64,000 bases of DNA from Mangifera indica (Eukaryota; Streptophyta; Magnoliopsida; Sapindales; Anacardiaceae), in NCBI RefSeq assembly GCF_011075055.1, contig NC_058156.1, forward strand, positions 3,162,001 to 3,226,000. Reading direction: 5' to 3'. Below, piece by piece: positions 35,780-48,186 of the stretch. The notes below the pieces were generated by a model that did no database searches, was not told the origin of the DNA, and was given only the letters and a program-made list of their open reading frames with translations. A program made the position numbers and the translations under genes. Numbering within the stretch: position 1 is the stretch's first letter; the number at the start of each line of letters is the position of its first letter.

Positions 35780-37349
35780 TCCTTTTTTTACCTCCAGTAA
35801 TTAATTTTTCTCAGCTTACTCATCATGTTGACCTTCACTATTTTAGATTTGATTGACTGAAAGTTAATTGTTGAATTGGTCAGATTCGTTAAAATTAATG
35901 TTAAATTTGTCAAAGGGGGTTAAAAATAGAGGAGTTAAAATTTGTTTGATGGGTTATAAATGGAGTGGCCACTTATTTATGGATGAGGAGGCCTGGAAAG
36001 AGAAAGAAAGAAAGAAGGTGATGTTTACTTTGAATCTTTCAAAGGGAGATTCGATGCCATCGCCATTGCCATTTCCATTGTCTTGTATTGGAAGCTGTTT
36101 CAAAGCATCTTTCTATGATAACTATGTATCTTTGAAAATTTTTTCTTCTTGTTAAAGGCAAAAACTTTTACTTGAATGCCAAGGTAAATATCACTTCCTG
36201 TGATATGGCAATTTATATTAAACAATAAACGAGTTAGAAGTATTGGTTGTTTGATTAAGAATGAAAGGGGAAGTTGGTATTAGCTTTCTAAAACTGAAAC
36301 AGGACTTTTATTACTAAAATAATAAACTATATATACATATAAATTTATATATATTATCATATAATTAAATAATTGTAAGTAAAAAATAATATAATATTTA
36401 ATCATATGATAACACACATAAATATATATCTATTTATCATAGTATTATTTTTACTAAAAAAATCAATTAACATAGAAATAAGAAAACTAGATAGAAGGGT
36501 GTACAAGATTGTATCTCATGTAAAGTCAAGGTTTGCAATGTAAATTTTGATAGATCATATCAACCTAACAAATTTGAATGCTTTAAACATGATCTATAAC
36601 ATGATAGATCTTACCTTCATGAATTTTTTACAGATCGATTCTACCGAAAATTAAGTTTTATGTATTTTTTATATGTATATTTTATTATGTAACGCCAGGG
36701 AAGCATAGCCTGTCAAAAAGAACTAGTCAAAGATGGCGTAAGAACAAGAATATGACATGGTTGAACTTTGCAAGTAATTATTCAGGGCAAGAAAAAACTA
36801 TTTGACATTCTTGTGCTTTTAAATTATGATCACCCGAAGCTTTTCTTTTCTTCCTTTTCTTTTTTCCATGATCATCCATCAAGAAAGTTAAGTAAACAAA
36901 CAAAAATTTGGCTTTGTAGAATAAAATGCTAGACTTGTTGAATGAAAATACTGACTCTTCCAAGTTTTAGAATGTTAGATCCATACATTCTAATGCAAGA
37001 AAAGGATTATTACCATATTACTCTGCAATTTCAATAATCAGTAGCCTGCAAGTATAAGTTCTACTCAAAAATGTTCATGTGCTTATCAGAATATGAGACA
37101 ATAAAACAGTTTTATTCATTATAATAAACAAATTAATAGTAGGACATCACATAGAAGTGATTACAGGAAACAGTTAACACTCTGATTTGTATACTATGTT
37201 ACATTTAAACCCAAAAAAAAAAAAAACCCCAAAAAAGAAAAGAAAACCCCACCTCCGAATTTGTTGCAAGCCTCAACAAGACAGTAACAAATGATATTGA
37301 TTTTTGAGTCCAAGATAAAATACAAATGACACATTAAAATTACAGATAT
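35780..37349. other. AT-rich intergenic spacer
   Basis: No gene is seen. The short open frame at 35868-36155 has no recognisable features. A probable MITE occupies 36310-36470. The tract near 37190-37250 is A- and C-rich. The PX gene's 3' UTR probably begins below 37350. Confidence 0.4.
36310..36470. mobile_element. MITE-like relic
   Basis: AATAATAAAC...TATATA at the left and ATCATAGTATTATT at the right are imperfect inverted termini. The core TATCATATAATTAAATAAT and the later AATCATATGATAACACA resemble the MITE cores at 11025, 49640 and 62510. Confidence 0.5.
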
Positions 37350-40300
37350 TTACAAAGTGCTTGGGAGAGAACCCATTAGAATAACATTGTCACTGTCTTT
37401 ATGATCCTTTTTTTCTGGCTTTGCCCTTGAGAAGAGTCCAGATAGGAGTCCCACAGATAATCCAGAAGTTGCTCTCTTCCCCAGTGCGATCAATTCGCCA
37501 TTGGTCTCACCACTGGCATTGCCCCTTACCCTTTTGGTGGAATTGGCAGCCTCATTCATCCCAAGGCTTGCACCACAAGGGCAGTGTGCCAGCTTTCTAA
37601 AGCATGGCTTGTGGAATACTGCTTCACAAGATATACACTTTTCAGTGTCACCCTCCTGTTGATTATTTAACAGTGTCAGCTCAAAACAAATATAAAATAA
37701 ACTACAATACTAAAATTTCGAACTTTCTCAGGTAAAATATGCAGAATACAGATCAACACGTTTTGTGCAAACAAACATATTAAGCAGAAACCTTAATTGT
37801 AGCATAGAAATCTCTGGTGCTAGTGTCAACTGATTCAAAATTGAATTTCACAAGGCCTAGTTCCAATGAACTTAAAAAGATGATATGTGTGAATGTAAAT
37901 GCACAATGCCTGCTATGCTTAGGACAGAGCCCAGAGAGCCCAGAGAATGAGAGTGTATGCTTACACAGACACCATGAATGCTGTTGGTCGCATAAGGAGG
38001 GGAAGGGATAATTCTTTTTACTAGTCTCAAATATCCTTATTAGAAGCAACTATGGCCATTATATTGATACTAACCTGAAAAGTGAAAATGAGAGAAGATG
38101 GGTCACTACAAGCTTGCCGAGCGCTGCAGGGGACTCCAACATCACAGCATATAAGGCATTGCTCTGTAATATGCACCAGGATTTTCCTTGAAACATTTTC
38201 CACCATCACAGGTAGTGCTGCCACAAGAGTTACAGTTTCACTTCAGTAAACAACGGATTCAATGTGTATATGCTGCAGAAATATGGTGCAGATTCGACAA
38301 ATTGCTACTAGTGATACTTATTTCAAAAGGCCATTTAATTTCACAGAGCACTCTGAAACTCAAGAGTAGTAACACACCTAAATACAGGAAAAGTATTCAG
38401 GTGAAATGGACTCTGATAAAAAGCATAGTCATTAAATTTAGTATGAGCCTATAAATCTTAAGTAATATCTTCACATTACATACATAAAAAGAAGCTATTG
38501 TTTAGAATTAACCTGCAAATGGGCCTTTGGAAAGGTCAACGAGGTCTCTGAGTGCAAAAAAGTCATTACTTTCAAGAAGATATCTTCGAGCACCAAGTCC
38601 TCTGTTGATGGACCTACGAAACGGGCAGTGAACAAATGGAAGCATAGATCCTATTTTTTTCCTTACACCCATTACATGCTGTAGTGATGGGACCTTTGAG
38701 TACAGGAAAGGATTAACTGCACTCACACAAAGCATGGGCTGCAAGAATATGAAGATATATATCATCAGTTGTCTCAACTAAGAATTACATGAATCTTGAA
38801 ATCTTAACTTGAATCTGTAATACGTGAAGTGGTGAAATTCAAACAGAGGAATATTTCATCTTAATACATACAGAGCTGCTTGATGAGTGGTCCAGGTTAG
38901 AAAAAGGAAATATAATAAAAAGCATCTAAAACAGATCCAAGATAAAGAAATATGGTTATGACCATCTAGTTAAAGAAGCTATCTCACATTTCCTTCAGCA
39001 AAATATAGGTTCAAAGGTTAATTTTATGTGCCCTCAGCTAACAGATCTTTTTTATTCCCCTTTTCCATCTTTCTTTCTTATATTCTTTCCTTTTTGGTTT
39101 TATTAGGGATGGGAAAGGGAGAATAATCCAACATATATGACCAATGAAGAACAGGGTATTTAGAGTTTTACTCGTGAACTGATCCTGATTTTCAGTCAAT
39201 TATATTAATGTAGGCATTGCCATGAGGCATTTTCAATACATTTTTTTATTTCGCTTTCCACTCTTGTGATCTGCAAATCTCAACATCAATATTTGAGTTG
39301 GGGCTTTCAGGCATGGCAACAAGGGGCCCTCTGGTTCCATCAGCATTGTATTTGCAAATCGATAAGTACAGTGACAGTCAACTGATAGAACAAAATATAA
39401 TCACTTAGTTATGCGACCTCTTATATAACATCAATTCTTCTACACACTCAAAATCTACCATGTAAATGTTGGCAATGTAAACACAATAACCGCTGGTCTA
39501 CGATTACCTGATCATATACAGAATCCAAGTATGATTTAGCCAATTGAGAAACTGGATATCGTGTAAAGTCCCAATGATGCAATACCCTAGCTGGCAAGAC
39601 TGCTGTGTCACCTGTATGGCAGGTAGAACAGAACAGCTGGCCAGTGTATTCACAAAGTCGAGGTTTTCCCCACCCAAAAGTCTGAACAAAGTCTTGTATT
39701 AGAGTCATTCCATCATCAAAATGTTTGTGGCATCCAGCGCAAGTATAATGTTGTGCTTCTAGCATCTGTTTCATAGATTTTTGTGGTTGAATTGAAACAA
39801 TAAGAGATATGGTCTTCCCTAAAGGAGAAATGTTTTGTGCATCTACCCCTCTAGTAAAAGATGTGGACCAAGAAACCAGTGTATTTGAAACAAGGGAACT
39901 ACTTAATGATTCCTGTGGAGACAAGAACCAAATCAATGCACCTGGAGGACTGGAAAAGAAACTAGAATGGATGACAGATTGTAAACACTCTTGAATGAGA
40001 ACACTTCTCTCAGCAACAACAACAGGAGATGCATTTCCAAATATCTTGCGAGATTCTTTTTCAACAGATGACCAGGGAGAAGGGAGAATCCAGCCCTGAT
40101 CGGCATAAAATGATTTCAAGCGACGATAGAGAGTAAAGAAATCACGATATCTGCGTTCAACCTCCCACTGATCCTTTCCACTCCACACTCTTATTTTATA
40201 AACAGTGTATTCCTTTACTCCAACCAATCTTTCACTAAGTGAAACATCACCCTTCTTCTGCTTGGCACCTACCACTTCAACCCCATCAATTCTCTGCAGG

Positions 40301-42622
40301 AGTGGAGTTAGCGGGTAAGCATCATCCGCACCAGAAGTAGAAGCAGTGGAGCCACAATCTCTCAAAGGTAGAGAAACTTGAGATTTAAAGATCTGGTTAC
40401 CCTGCGAGAATCTAGCCCCAGGGGACTCATTGTAGTCAAGTAAAATTTCTTCCATCTCATGAACAACTTCATCATAAAAATCATGTAACTCAAGATTCTC
40501 TTTCTGCAATATATTATGGTACAGAGACAAGAAAATAAGCAACTTAAAAGAGATAGAAACAAATAGATGCCAAACGAAGAGCTAACAATATGCTTCACCA
40601 AATATGGTTGTTGGTAAACTTTAGAGAAGTTTCTTAAGTATAAAATTCATAATAATATACACAAATAAGTAGGGCTTAGTCTCATAAATTATTAGAATAG
40701 TAAGTACAATCACTAACATCAGGATTCCAAAAACTGAAAAAAGATGAAAAATGGATAAACAAGAAAATGATTACTCAATGCTAATTACTGACCTTGGTCA
40801 AGGCCGGATGGTCATCAAAAAGATCTGCTGAAGCTGGAGCATTCTTTGATGGATTCAAGATAATTCCGAATGTTGGTAGGGATAGTTTTGATTCACGGTC
40901 TTCAAAGGATTCTGAATTCGACATTCTAGCAGATTCAATTGAATGACTACAAAGTTGATCTGCGGGAATATCAGCAAATGGAACCAATTTTGCTTTAAAA
41001 CACCCAAACTCTTCATTCTCCAAAATTCCACTGTCAGTGGTACTCAATTCCTTGTTACTCAAATATTGATTAATAATTTCCGTTCTGGAATCAATTGTGT
41101 CCAACCCCATTTTCAAGGGAGCCTTCTCGACCACTAGATCCTGCTCCCCATCAAAAGCATTACCATCAGAGCCATTATTATGGTACATGGTCACATCATC
41201 ATCTTGAACTTCATTACTGGCAACATAAATATCTCTTACATCTTGGTCTAGCCTAGAAATTTTTGGCAAACAAATTGGGGTTGGGGGAGAACTTCTAGTA
41301 TCTTCTGTCCTTTGGACTTGATTTCTGGCAACAGAACTTACACCTTCATCAAGACCAGAAAATGTTGGCAAATTAATGAGGGCTGAGAAAGAGCTTTTGG
41401 AATTTCCTGCTGAAACATCAGTACCTTGGACTTGATAACTGACTGCAGAAATGTCTTTCTCTTCTTCCAAAGATTTCATATTGACATGGCGGCAAGAGCA
41501 AGCAGGGTTCACAACAGTATGAATAATGTTTTCTTCAGAATCATCCACATCTTGGACTTTTCTGCTGACTCCAGCTACACGTATCATGTCAACTTTTTGC
41601 TCTTTCAGACTATCACTTGGAATAGCAATTGGGGTCACAGAATTAAAAAGATTCCCATCACTTTCAACATTCACTTCTCTTGTCTCCTGAAATTTATCTA
41701 ACATCAGCGGAGACATAGTACTTCCTGCCACTTCTTGCTCAAAATCATCCCAATCTTCTGAACCAAATGCAACATGTGAATTGATAAGTAATGGATTCTC
41801 CTTCTCATGTTTTGCTTCCTGTAAATATTCTACATTCCTCAGATAATATTTCTCCTCATCACTACCATAGTTACACATAGAATCCTCACCTTCCGAGTGC
41901 TCATATCTTGAAGAAGTCCCATCTTCCTGCAGCTGCATCTCCCTTCTATCAAAGTCTGAACCGAATTGCAAATTCAACCTGTCTTGGCAAGTGCCCTTAT
42001 CTTCATTATCCACTCGAAGTGAAGGACCCTCTCCAATATCTGCAGTATCTCTCACACCATTCATACTCCTCCCAGCACTACCAACATTACTACAACTCCC
42101 TCCAGTCAATACATTCTTAACAGTACCTTCCAACGCAAAATCATCTCCGCTCACCATTTCACAACTATTTAATGTCATGTCCTCATCAATATTTCTGCCA
42201 TCATACCTATCGCCATACAATTGCAAACCACTAAATCCACTGCCTATTTCTACATGCTCATCATCGTTTCTTTGTTTGCAAAACTCAATTTTATGATCAC
42301 CTAGTGCAGAAAACTTTCCATCACCACCCAAACTAAAATTTCCAAAATTAACATCATCTCCGAATGGAAGACTCTTTGAAGACCCAAACTCAGAATCTAA
42401 GCAATCGTTCAATGATGTAACACGCAAGCTACACACACTGGGTGTGCCCATAACCGAGTTCGCACTACAATATCGCTCGAACTCGGATTCCTCGCAAGAG
42501 GAGTACTGAGACAATGACGTGGGCGAAACATCGCCACCGTCCGATTTCGGGGGGAATGAATCAAACACATCCTGAGAGGCGAATTCGGAGGCGTTCTTAC
42601 GAGTCCTCTCTCCATTATTCAT
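37350..42622 (-). CDS. PX-domain and Rubicon-homology (DUF4206) protein
   Basis: Exons in order are 42622-40793, 40503-39508, 38738-38513, 38217-38075 and 37655-37350. All join in frame to 1166 residues. The first exon encodes a long, acidic, Ser-rich and probably disordered region, 610 residues, starting MNNGERTRKNASEF. The PX domain, roughly residues 680-800, has the phosphoinositide-binding ERRYRDF motif. The C-terminal cysteine-rich module begins YTCAGCHKHF and continues FCSTCHTGD, CPFRR, CLICCDVG, CISCEAVFHKPCF and HCPC, which are paired zinc ligands of the Rubicon-homology/zf-RING_9 fold. Animal relatives (Rubicon, PLEKHM1) bind Rab7 and control autophagy and endosome traffic. A role in plant endosomal or vacuolar traffic is inferred. 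An in-frame TTG at 42631 lies three codons upstream and is not the start. Confidence 0.92.
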
Positions 42623-44432
42623 TGGAATCAATTTAATAATTAATCAATCAAGGCGTTGAAACGGAATCAACGATGTTGATTTAACATAAAAATGAAAGAT
42701 TTAATAGGACGTACCTCAATTGATAAAACTCAGATCGTCAATGGAATGAAGAAAACTCGGGAGGATCCAAACTGAGAGGGAGACTAAGAGATGTGTGTAG
42801 AGAGGGGAAATTTTTGAAACAAGGGTGAGAATTTTGAAAACGATTTCTATGTTGTCTTGGTTTGGATGGATTTTGTTTCTTAATTTGTCGGAAGAGGACA
42901 CTCAATTTGACATGGTGTTAGTGTTGTGTTCTATTGTATCATTCCCTCTGGGCACTGTTACCTCTACTCCATCATGATGTGTTACATTCGCTCGGTTGAT
43001 ATGGTAGCTCGATTTATCGAATTATATTCGTATTATATTAGTTTGGATTTTAACTGATAAATTTTTAATTTTAATATAATATAAATTAAAATTGATTTAA
43101 CATTTTTTAATTTTAATATAATTTTTTATTTATCTCATTCAGTTATATTTATAATGTATCAGTTCAGATTTTGAGTCAAAGATTTTTAACTTATTATGAC
43201 ATAAATTACAATCATATCAAAATTTTTTAATTTTAATCTAACTTTTTAGCATTCGAATTAATTTAATACAATCCAAATTTATTTGAAATTGTCTATTATT
43301 TTCACCCTCTTAAGTTTTTTTAGTATTTTAATTTCTTCATTAAATTACCTCAATTTACTCTTAATAAAACATACAATATAACATTTTATTTTCTTTGCAA
43401 ATGGTTTAAAAATTAAATACCAAGAACTTTAAAGCGTATTAATAATCTTATTAATTAAATCATATTCGTACTACCTAATAAAATAAAAATATTTAAATAA
43501 AAAAAAATAATATAAGTAATTATAATTATGTAAAGATACAAGAACATATAATCCGTAAAGATAAAGTAAATAGATATACTGTGATATGTGTTATTATATA
43601 ATTATGTAATTTTAAATATAAGAATAAGGTAACTCTTGATATAGTGATGATATATATAAATATATATTTATTTATATATTTAAAATAAATACGTATAATT
43701 TTATTCAGAGAATTTTTAATAAAATAATGAATTAAATTAACCTAACTTAAGGAGGTTAAATGATTTTAGCCAAAATTCTAGAAATGATATGGATATAAAT
43801 ATTAGGAATTGGATTTAATTATCCCTATGTAATAGTGTTTTTGTAGAAGTCATTCAACTCAAGAGGGAAATTCTAGTGAAAAAATCTCTATTTTAAAAAC
43901 TTGTTGTAAATGTTAGTATATGTTTTAAAATCCAATCGTGGTGTAATTTTCAAAGTATTTAATATTGATATAATATATATTGAAATAATAAAAGTCAATG
44001 GTGGTGTCATTTTTCATTGGTTGATTTGTTTTCTTATTAAATAAATAATGCATGTGTGAAGTGTTTGGATGATAAAAGATCTTCAAGAGGTCAAATCATC
44101 AAATGTCCTTTATATATGTTATGTCAATTGGACAATGACATCATATAGTAGATATATTGAATATTTTTTTTGAATATCATGAGAGTATTAGTATGGATTA
44201 ACGGTTAAAGAATTGGTTTTTGGACGTAACAAATTACAATATATCACATGGACATTTAATATGTGATCAATGATTTGTCATAAGATAATACTAATATACT
44301 ATTAATCCTTAGATTTGAGATATCATGGCTAGACCGGTATGCATACATATTTCTTATATAGGTATAAGTACAAGAGTTATTATGTCATATGTAATAAGTG
44401 AGTTTGGTCATATGTTATTTGTATGAAAAAAC
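42623..44432. other. PX promoter side and AT-rich spacer
   Basis: 42623-42960 should hold the PX 5' UTR and promoter; I see no confident TATA box. 43000-43300 contains two diverged copies of a unit with TTTTTAATTTTAATATAA and GTTTGGATTTTAACTGAT-like text. 43550-43700 holds a MITE-like core. No gene. Confidence 0.4.
43550..43700. mobile_element. MITE-like relic
   Basis: Core TATTATATAATTATGTAATT followed by AAGAATAAGGTAACTC resembles the MITE family at 11025, 49640 and 62510. The termini are too degraded to set. Confidence 0.4.
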
Positions 44433-46690
44433 TGTAACACCCACAAGTATGTCTTGAGGGTATAATAGTCTTTAGACATGAGTTTAATTGATGTTTGAAT
44501 GACTTAATGTGGTTTTAAAGTCAAAGTATAAGTTTGGAGTGACACACGTTTGTGTATAATGAACCCATACTGGTGTGTCATTGCATAATTTTCGTATAAT
44601 TTTCAAATTTAGTGACACATGATCATGTGCCCTAGATACACGCCCATGTGAGTTGTACACGGTTTCAGCTTTTAAAAAGACATGATGGCTAAATTTAAGG
44701 GATTTCAATCCCTATCTACATACACTCGCCTTTGGAAAGGAAAAGAGCAAGAGTTAAGTATGGGTGCTAGTCTTTCATGCAGGACCTCCGATGAGCATTC
44801 TTTTCTGATGATTCATGTTTGCATATTCTTAATGATTAATGAGTGTTTGCCCTGCCAAGTACAGTATTATGATGATAAGATATGACTGGGATGATTAATA
44901 TTGTTGATTTGTAAGTTAGTAATAGTTAACCAAGATAATGTGTTATGTCATACCCAATTGTGGTGAGGATTATTTATGTTTCACTAGGAATCAAGCGTAT
45001 CAAAAATAGTGATAAGCTATAAAGCTTGTATGAATTTTGTATATGTATACTATTCTGTTTTGGATTGCCTTTTGATGAAAATTTTATATGTTTGATAGTT
45101 ATACTATTGTTAATTGATTACGTTAACTTTAGGGCATTGCTAATGAGTAAGAAGCTTGAATGAGATGTGTTTAAGTGTTTTAGATTGGTAGTACATACCT
45201 TGAGTTAGTTAGGATGCAAAATTAGGTCTCTCAGTATGTTTTCTAGGTTCATGATATAATTGTGTAGTATGGGACATATGTCGTGTGTGTGAGCTCTAGA
45301 GTTCAAATTGAGTTTTTCAGCATTTTGACAATCATTAGAACTCGTTGACCGGTGAACAGTCAATTAGAACAAGTGGACTACCCACGTGTACCCTTAGCAC
45401 GATCATGTGTACAGGTAAAATGACTAGAATACCCCTACAAAGTGGCATGGTTAAAAAGAGTTTTAGAAAGGAAAATGTATCTAGTATATGAAAAGGCATA
45501 CACCCATGTTAGTAAAAGCACATACCTGTGTATATAGAAAAATAATACACAGGAATAGGCTATGGTGAGGTTAGTTGTGTGTGAGAAATAAAAGGACATA
45601 ATCTTATGTGCCAAGAAACACACACTCATGTGTTTAAAGCAAAATGAAAAAAAATAGAAAAAGAACTAAGCTAAGGATTTAAAGGTCATCTCGAGTGATA
45701 ATACAAAGATTTGAGTATGTAGTAGTATCTTACATGCCCAAGAGAGAGGTTTTAGTAAGACACGAGATATAATTTAGATGAAAGCTAGAGCAAGTTGAGT
45801 CAAGACTTGAGATGAATGCATGCTAGAGATCATAGGATTGTTATGAGAAGGCACCATGAGTATACATTTCCTACACCACCCATAGTTAGGGCATGCTTGT
45901 ATTAAGACACCGAACTCACAATACGATTCTTGCTCATAATAGAGTCTATTTGATATATAATTTGGTGCAGTAAGAGAAAGAGACAACTTACATGGCCAAA
46001 GCGTCAAATTACTGTATTTGATTCAATTTGATCGACCTAATATACAGTTTCATTTATAGCTTCTAGATATAGATCTTTCACTGAGTTAAGTATGGCCACA
46101 TTAAATAGGAATCTAGGAAATGGTTCCTTACTAACCAAACGAGACATAGTTTGATTTAAGAGTTATAATATATAGCTTAAACATTCCCTATAGTATAGTA
46201 TGAGCACATAGATGATATATAAGACCCACCGCCATCCACAGAGGAGCTTAATGTCGACTTTAGATGACAGAGATAGCATGCGTTGAGATCAAAGACATTT
46301 TAAAGATTAAGTAAAAGTTATTAGTAGAGTTTCATACTTACTGAGTATTTTGTTACTCATTCCCTTACATTCATGTATATAGGTGTAGGTGATCGTGAAA
46401 GTTGCAGCACGAGCGATGGTCAACAAGCATAGAGTTTCGCAAGCATTTCTATCATTTCATATTTTTACCAGCTCTTTTATGTTTTTGTTGATTTTATTAA
46501 TTTGGCTACACATGTTATGATTTCCAATTTATGTTTTATTTTTTGACATTTTTTGTACGCTTTTGACACATGTTTAAATAAAGGCATTTTAGTAATTTTC
46601 AAAGTTTAATAAATAAAGTTTTATTTAAAGATTTTATGAGATTTATTATATTTTCTTAAATAAATAATGCTCAATGTGGAGATTTCAGCG
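44433..46690 (+). mobile_element. probable solo gypsy LTR, second family
   Basis: It starts TGTAACACCCACAAGTATG, like the LTR at 192, and repeats the same internal architecture. ACAC...GTGT palindromes occur at 44540-44580, 44612-44662, 45378-45415 and 45495-45555. A GTTGCAGCACGAG block near 46400 corresponds to the GCTGCACGAG block near 7450 of the first element. No gag, pol or second LTR follows, so it appears solo. The right end is uncertain; neither terminal CA nor a clear target duplication is present. Confidence 0.62.
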
Positions 46691-46729
46691 ATTAAGATGA
46701 AAAACAATGTTAAGATACTCTAATATCAA

Positions 46730-48186
46730 TTAGGGTTTGAAGAAAAATGAAGAAGAAAAAAGGGAGATGTTGAGAGAGTTTGAATGGAGCAAGAGAAAAG
46801 TGATTTGTTTTATTTATTTGTAAAGTTAACCAGACTGATATTTTCTAGATTTATATACAAAGCCACTTTGGCTAATTACAAACTGACCCATTCTTGACTT
46901 TTGACAATTAGAAGATTGCCCTAAGGACAATTTCACTTAAGGACAACACTCTTTGGACACTTCAATTCACTCCATGTACACCAATATCCCCTCGTAAACC
47001 TAACTCTCTATACTCTTGGACAATATTCTTTGGATTTGCATTATCTTCTCTCAGAATACTTAAAACTACCCTTGAATCTTCACTCACTAGACTGTTGATT
47101 GGCCTTACCTCTTATACCTCCTTCTCCTCCCCCTTTTTTATTTTTTAAGGGAATAAAGATATATACCTAAGCAATATATTCAAGATAAGAACCTTCAAGT
47201 GAAGATTGGAATGGAATAGAATTGAACTTAAGATACACTTTATCTGCAAAAGAAAGACATTGGCAGAAGGACTATCCCGACCACAATTAAATTTCAAAAC
47301 ACAAGAGAACAAGAAATAGACAAATCAACGCAAAAGTCATATTAAGATTTTGCATAGAAGTAACTACAAATTGAGAAGTAAAGTCCCAAGAACACAACTC
47401 TAGGCTTCTGAATTCTTCTCAACCATCCTTTAACAAAGAAACAAGGATTAAAAGAAAAATGTAAAACCAATTTATAACAGAAGGTATGTAGACTTTTGAA
47501 TTTTGCAAAGTAGTTTTTTAGCTGCAAATTGAGTAAGAAAGTCAAAAACACAATTCCAGAGTTCTGAATTCTGAATTCTGCTTAGAAGTTCTTCAATAAA
47601 AAAAAAAATCTAAAACAAGATTACATAATACTAAGATCACTTATAATGAAACCATTCAGGATAGTCATACAAGCTGAACATATATCACAAAGACTACATG
47701 CCATTTATAATTGAACAAAATGCACCAAATGTTAATTTTTCAAGAAGTCCTATTATAGACATCTAGACTGATCAGAGGTAATCACAAAATGGGTATCACA
47801 AAATAGGTAAAAATATTGTTCAATAAACAAAGCCACTTTAGCTAATTACAAATTGGCCATTGACTTTTGACAATTACAAAATTGCCTTGAGGACAATTTC
47901 ACTTAAGGACAACACTCTCTGGACACTTCAATTCGCTCCATGTATACCAATACTCAAATAGTCAATTAAGTGACATCTTCTTCTGGAGGACAATATTTCT
48001 GCAGAAGGGTGTTATAAAAATGGTGATTGTCAAGATGGGATCCATTAGCTTAGATTTATTCAGATCCAAGGTCTCGAACAAATGTTGATAAATATGAGAA
48101 ATCAAAATCTCTAGCTGTAATATAAAATAGTCATACGAAGGTTGTTTGTGATAATGTGTTCTAATTATATTGATCAATGAATTGAT
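46730..48186. repeat. repeat cluster with two 140 bp direct repeats
   Basis: 46853-46992 and 47822-47955 are direct repeats of about 140 bp with few differences (shared: AAAGCCACTTT, TTCACTTAAGGACAACACTC, GGACACTTCAATTC). Between them, 47342-47440 and 47500-47590 are a second weaker duplication (CAAATTGAG...TTCTGAATTC). These look like LTR or TRIM remnants; no coding sequence is present. Confidence 0.6.

Noticed and set aside
35868..36155. 95-codon open frame
   Set aside because: No domain or motif, low-complexity codons, no splice partners; it looks like chance.
42629..42631. Start of the PX protein three codons upstream
   Set aside because: The codon is TTG, not ATG. The first in-frame ATG is at 42622.
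42623..42720. Leader intron for the PX gene, suggested by GTACGT near 42715
   Set aside because: There is no AG acceptor between that donor and the start codon on the minus strand.
44428..46720. AAAAC target duplication bounding the solo LTR
   Set aside because: AAAAC is found on both sides (44428 and about 46701), but the right copy does not follow a terminal CA and A-rich matches are frequent by chance.
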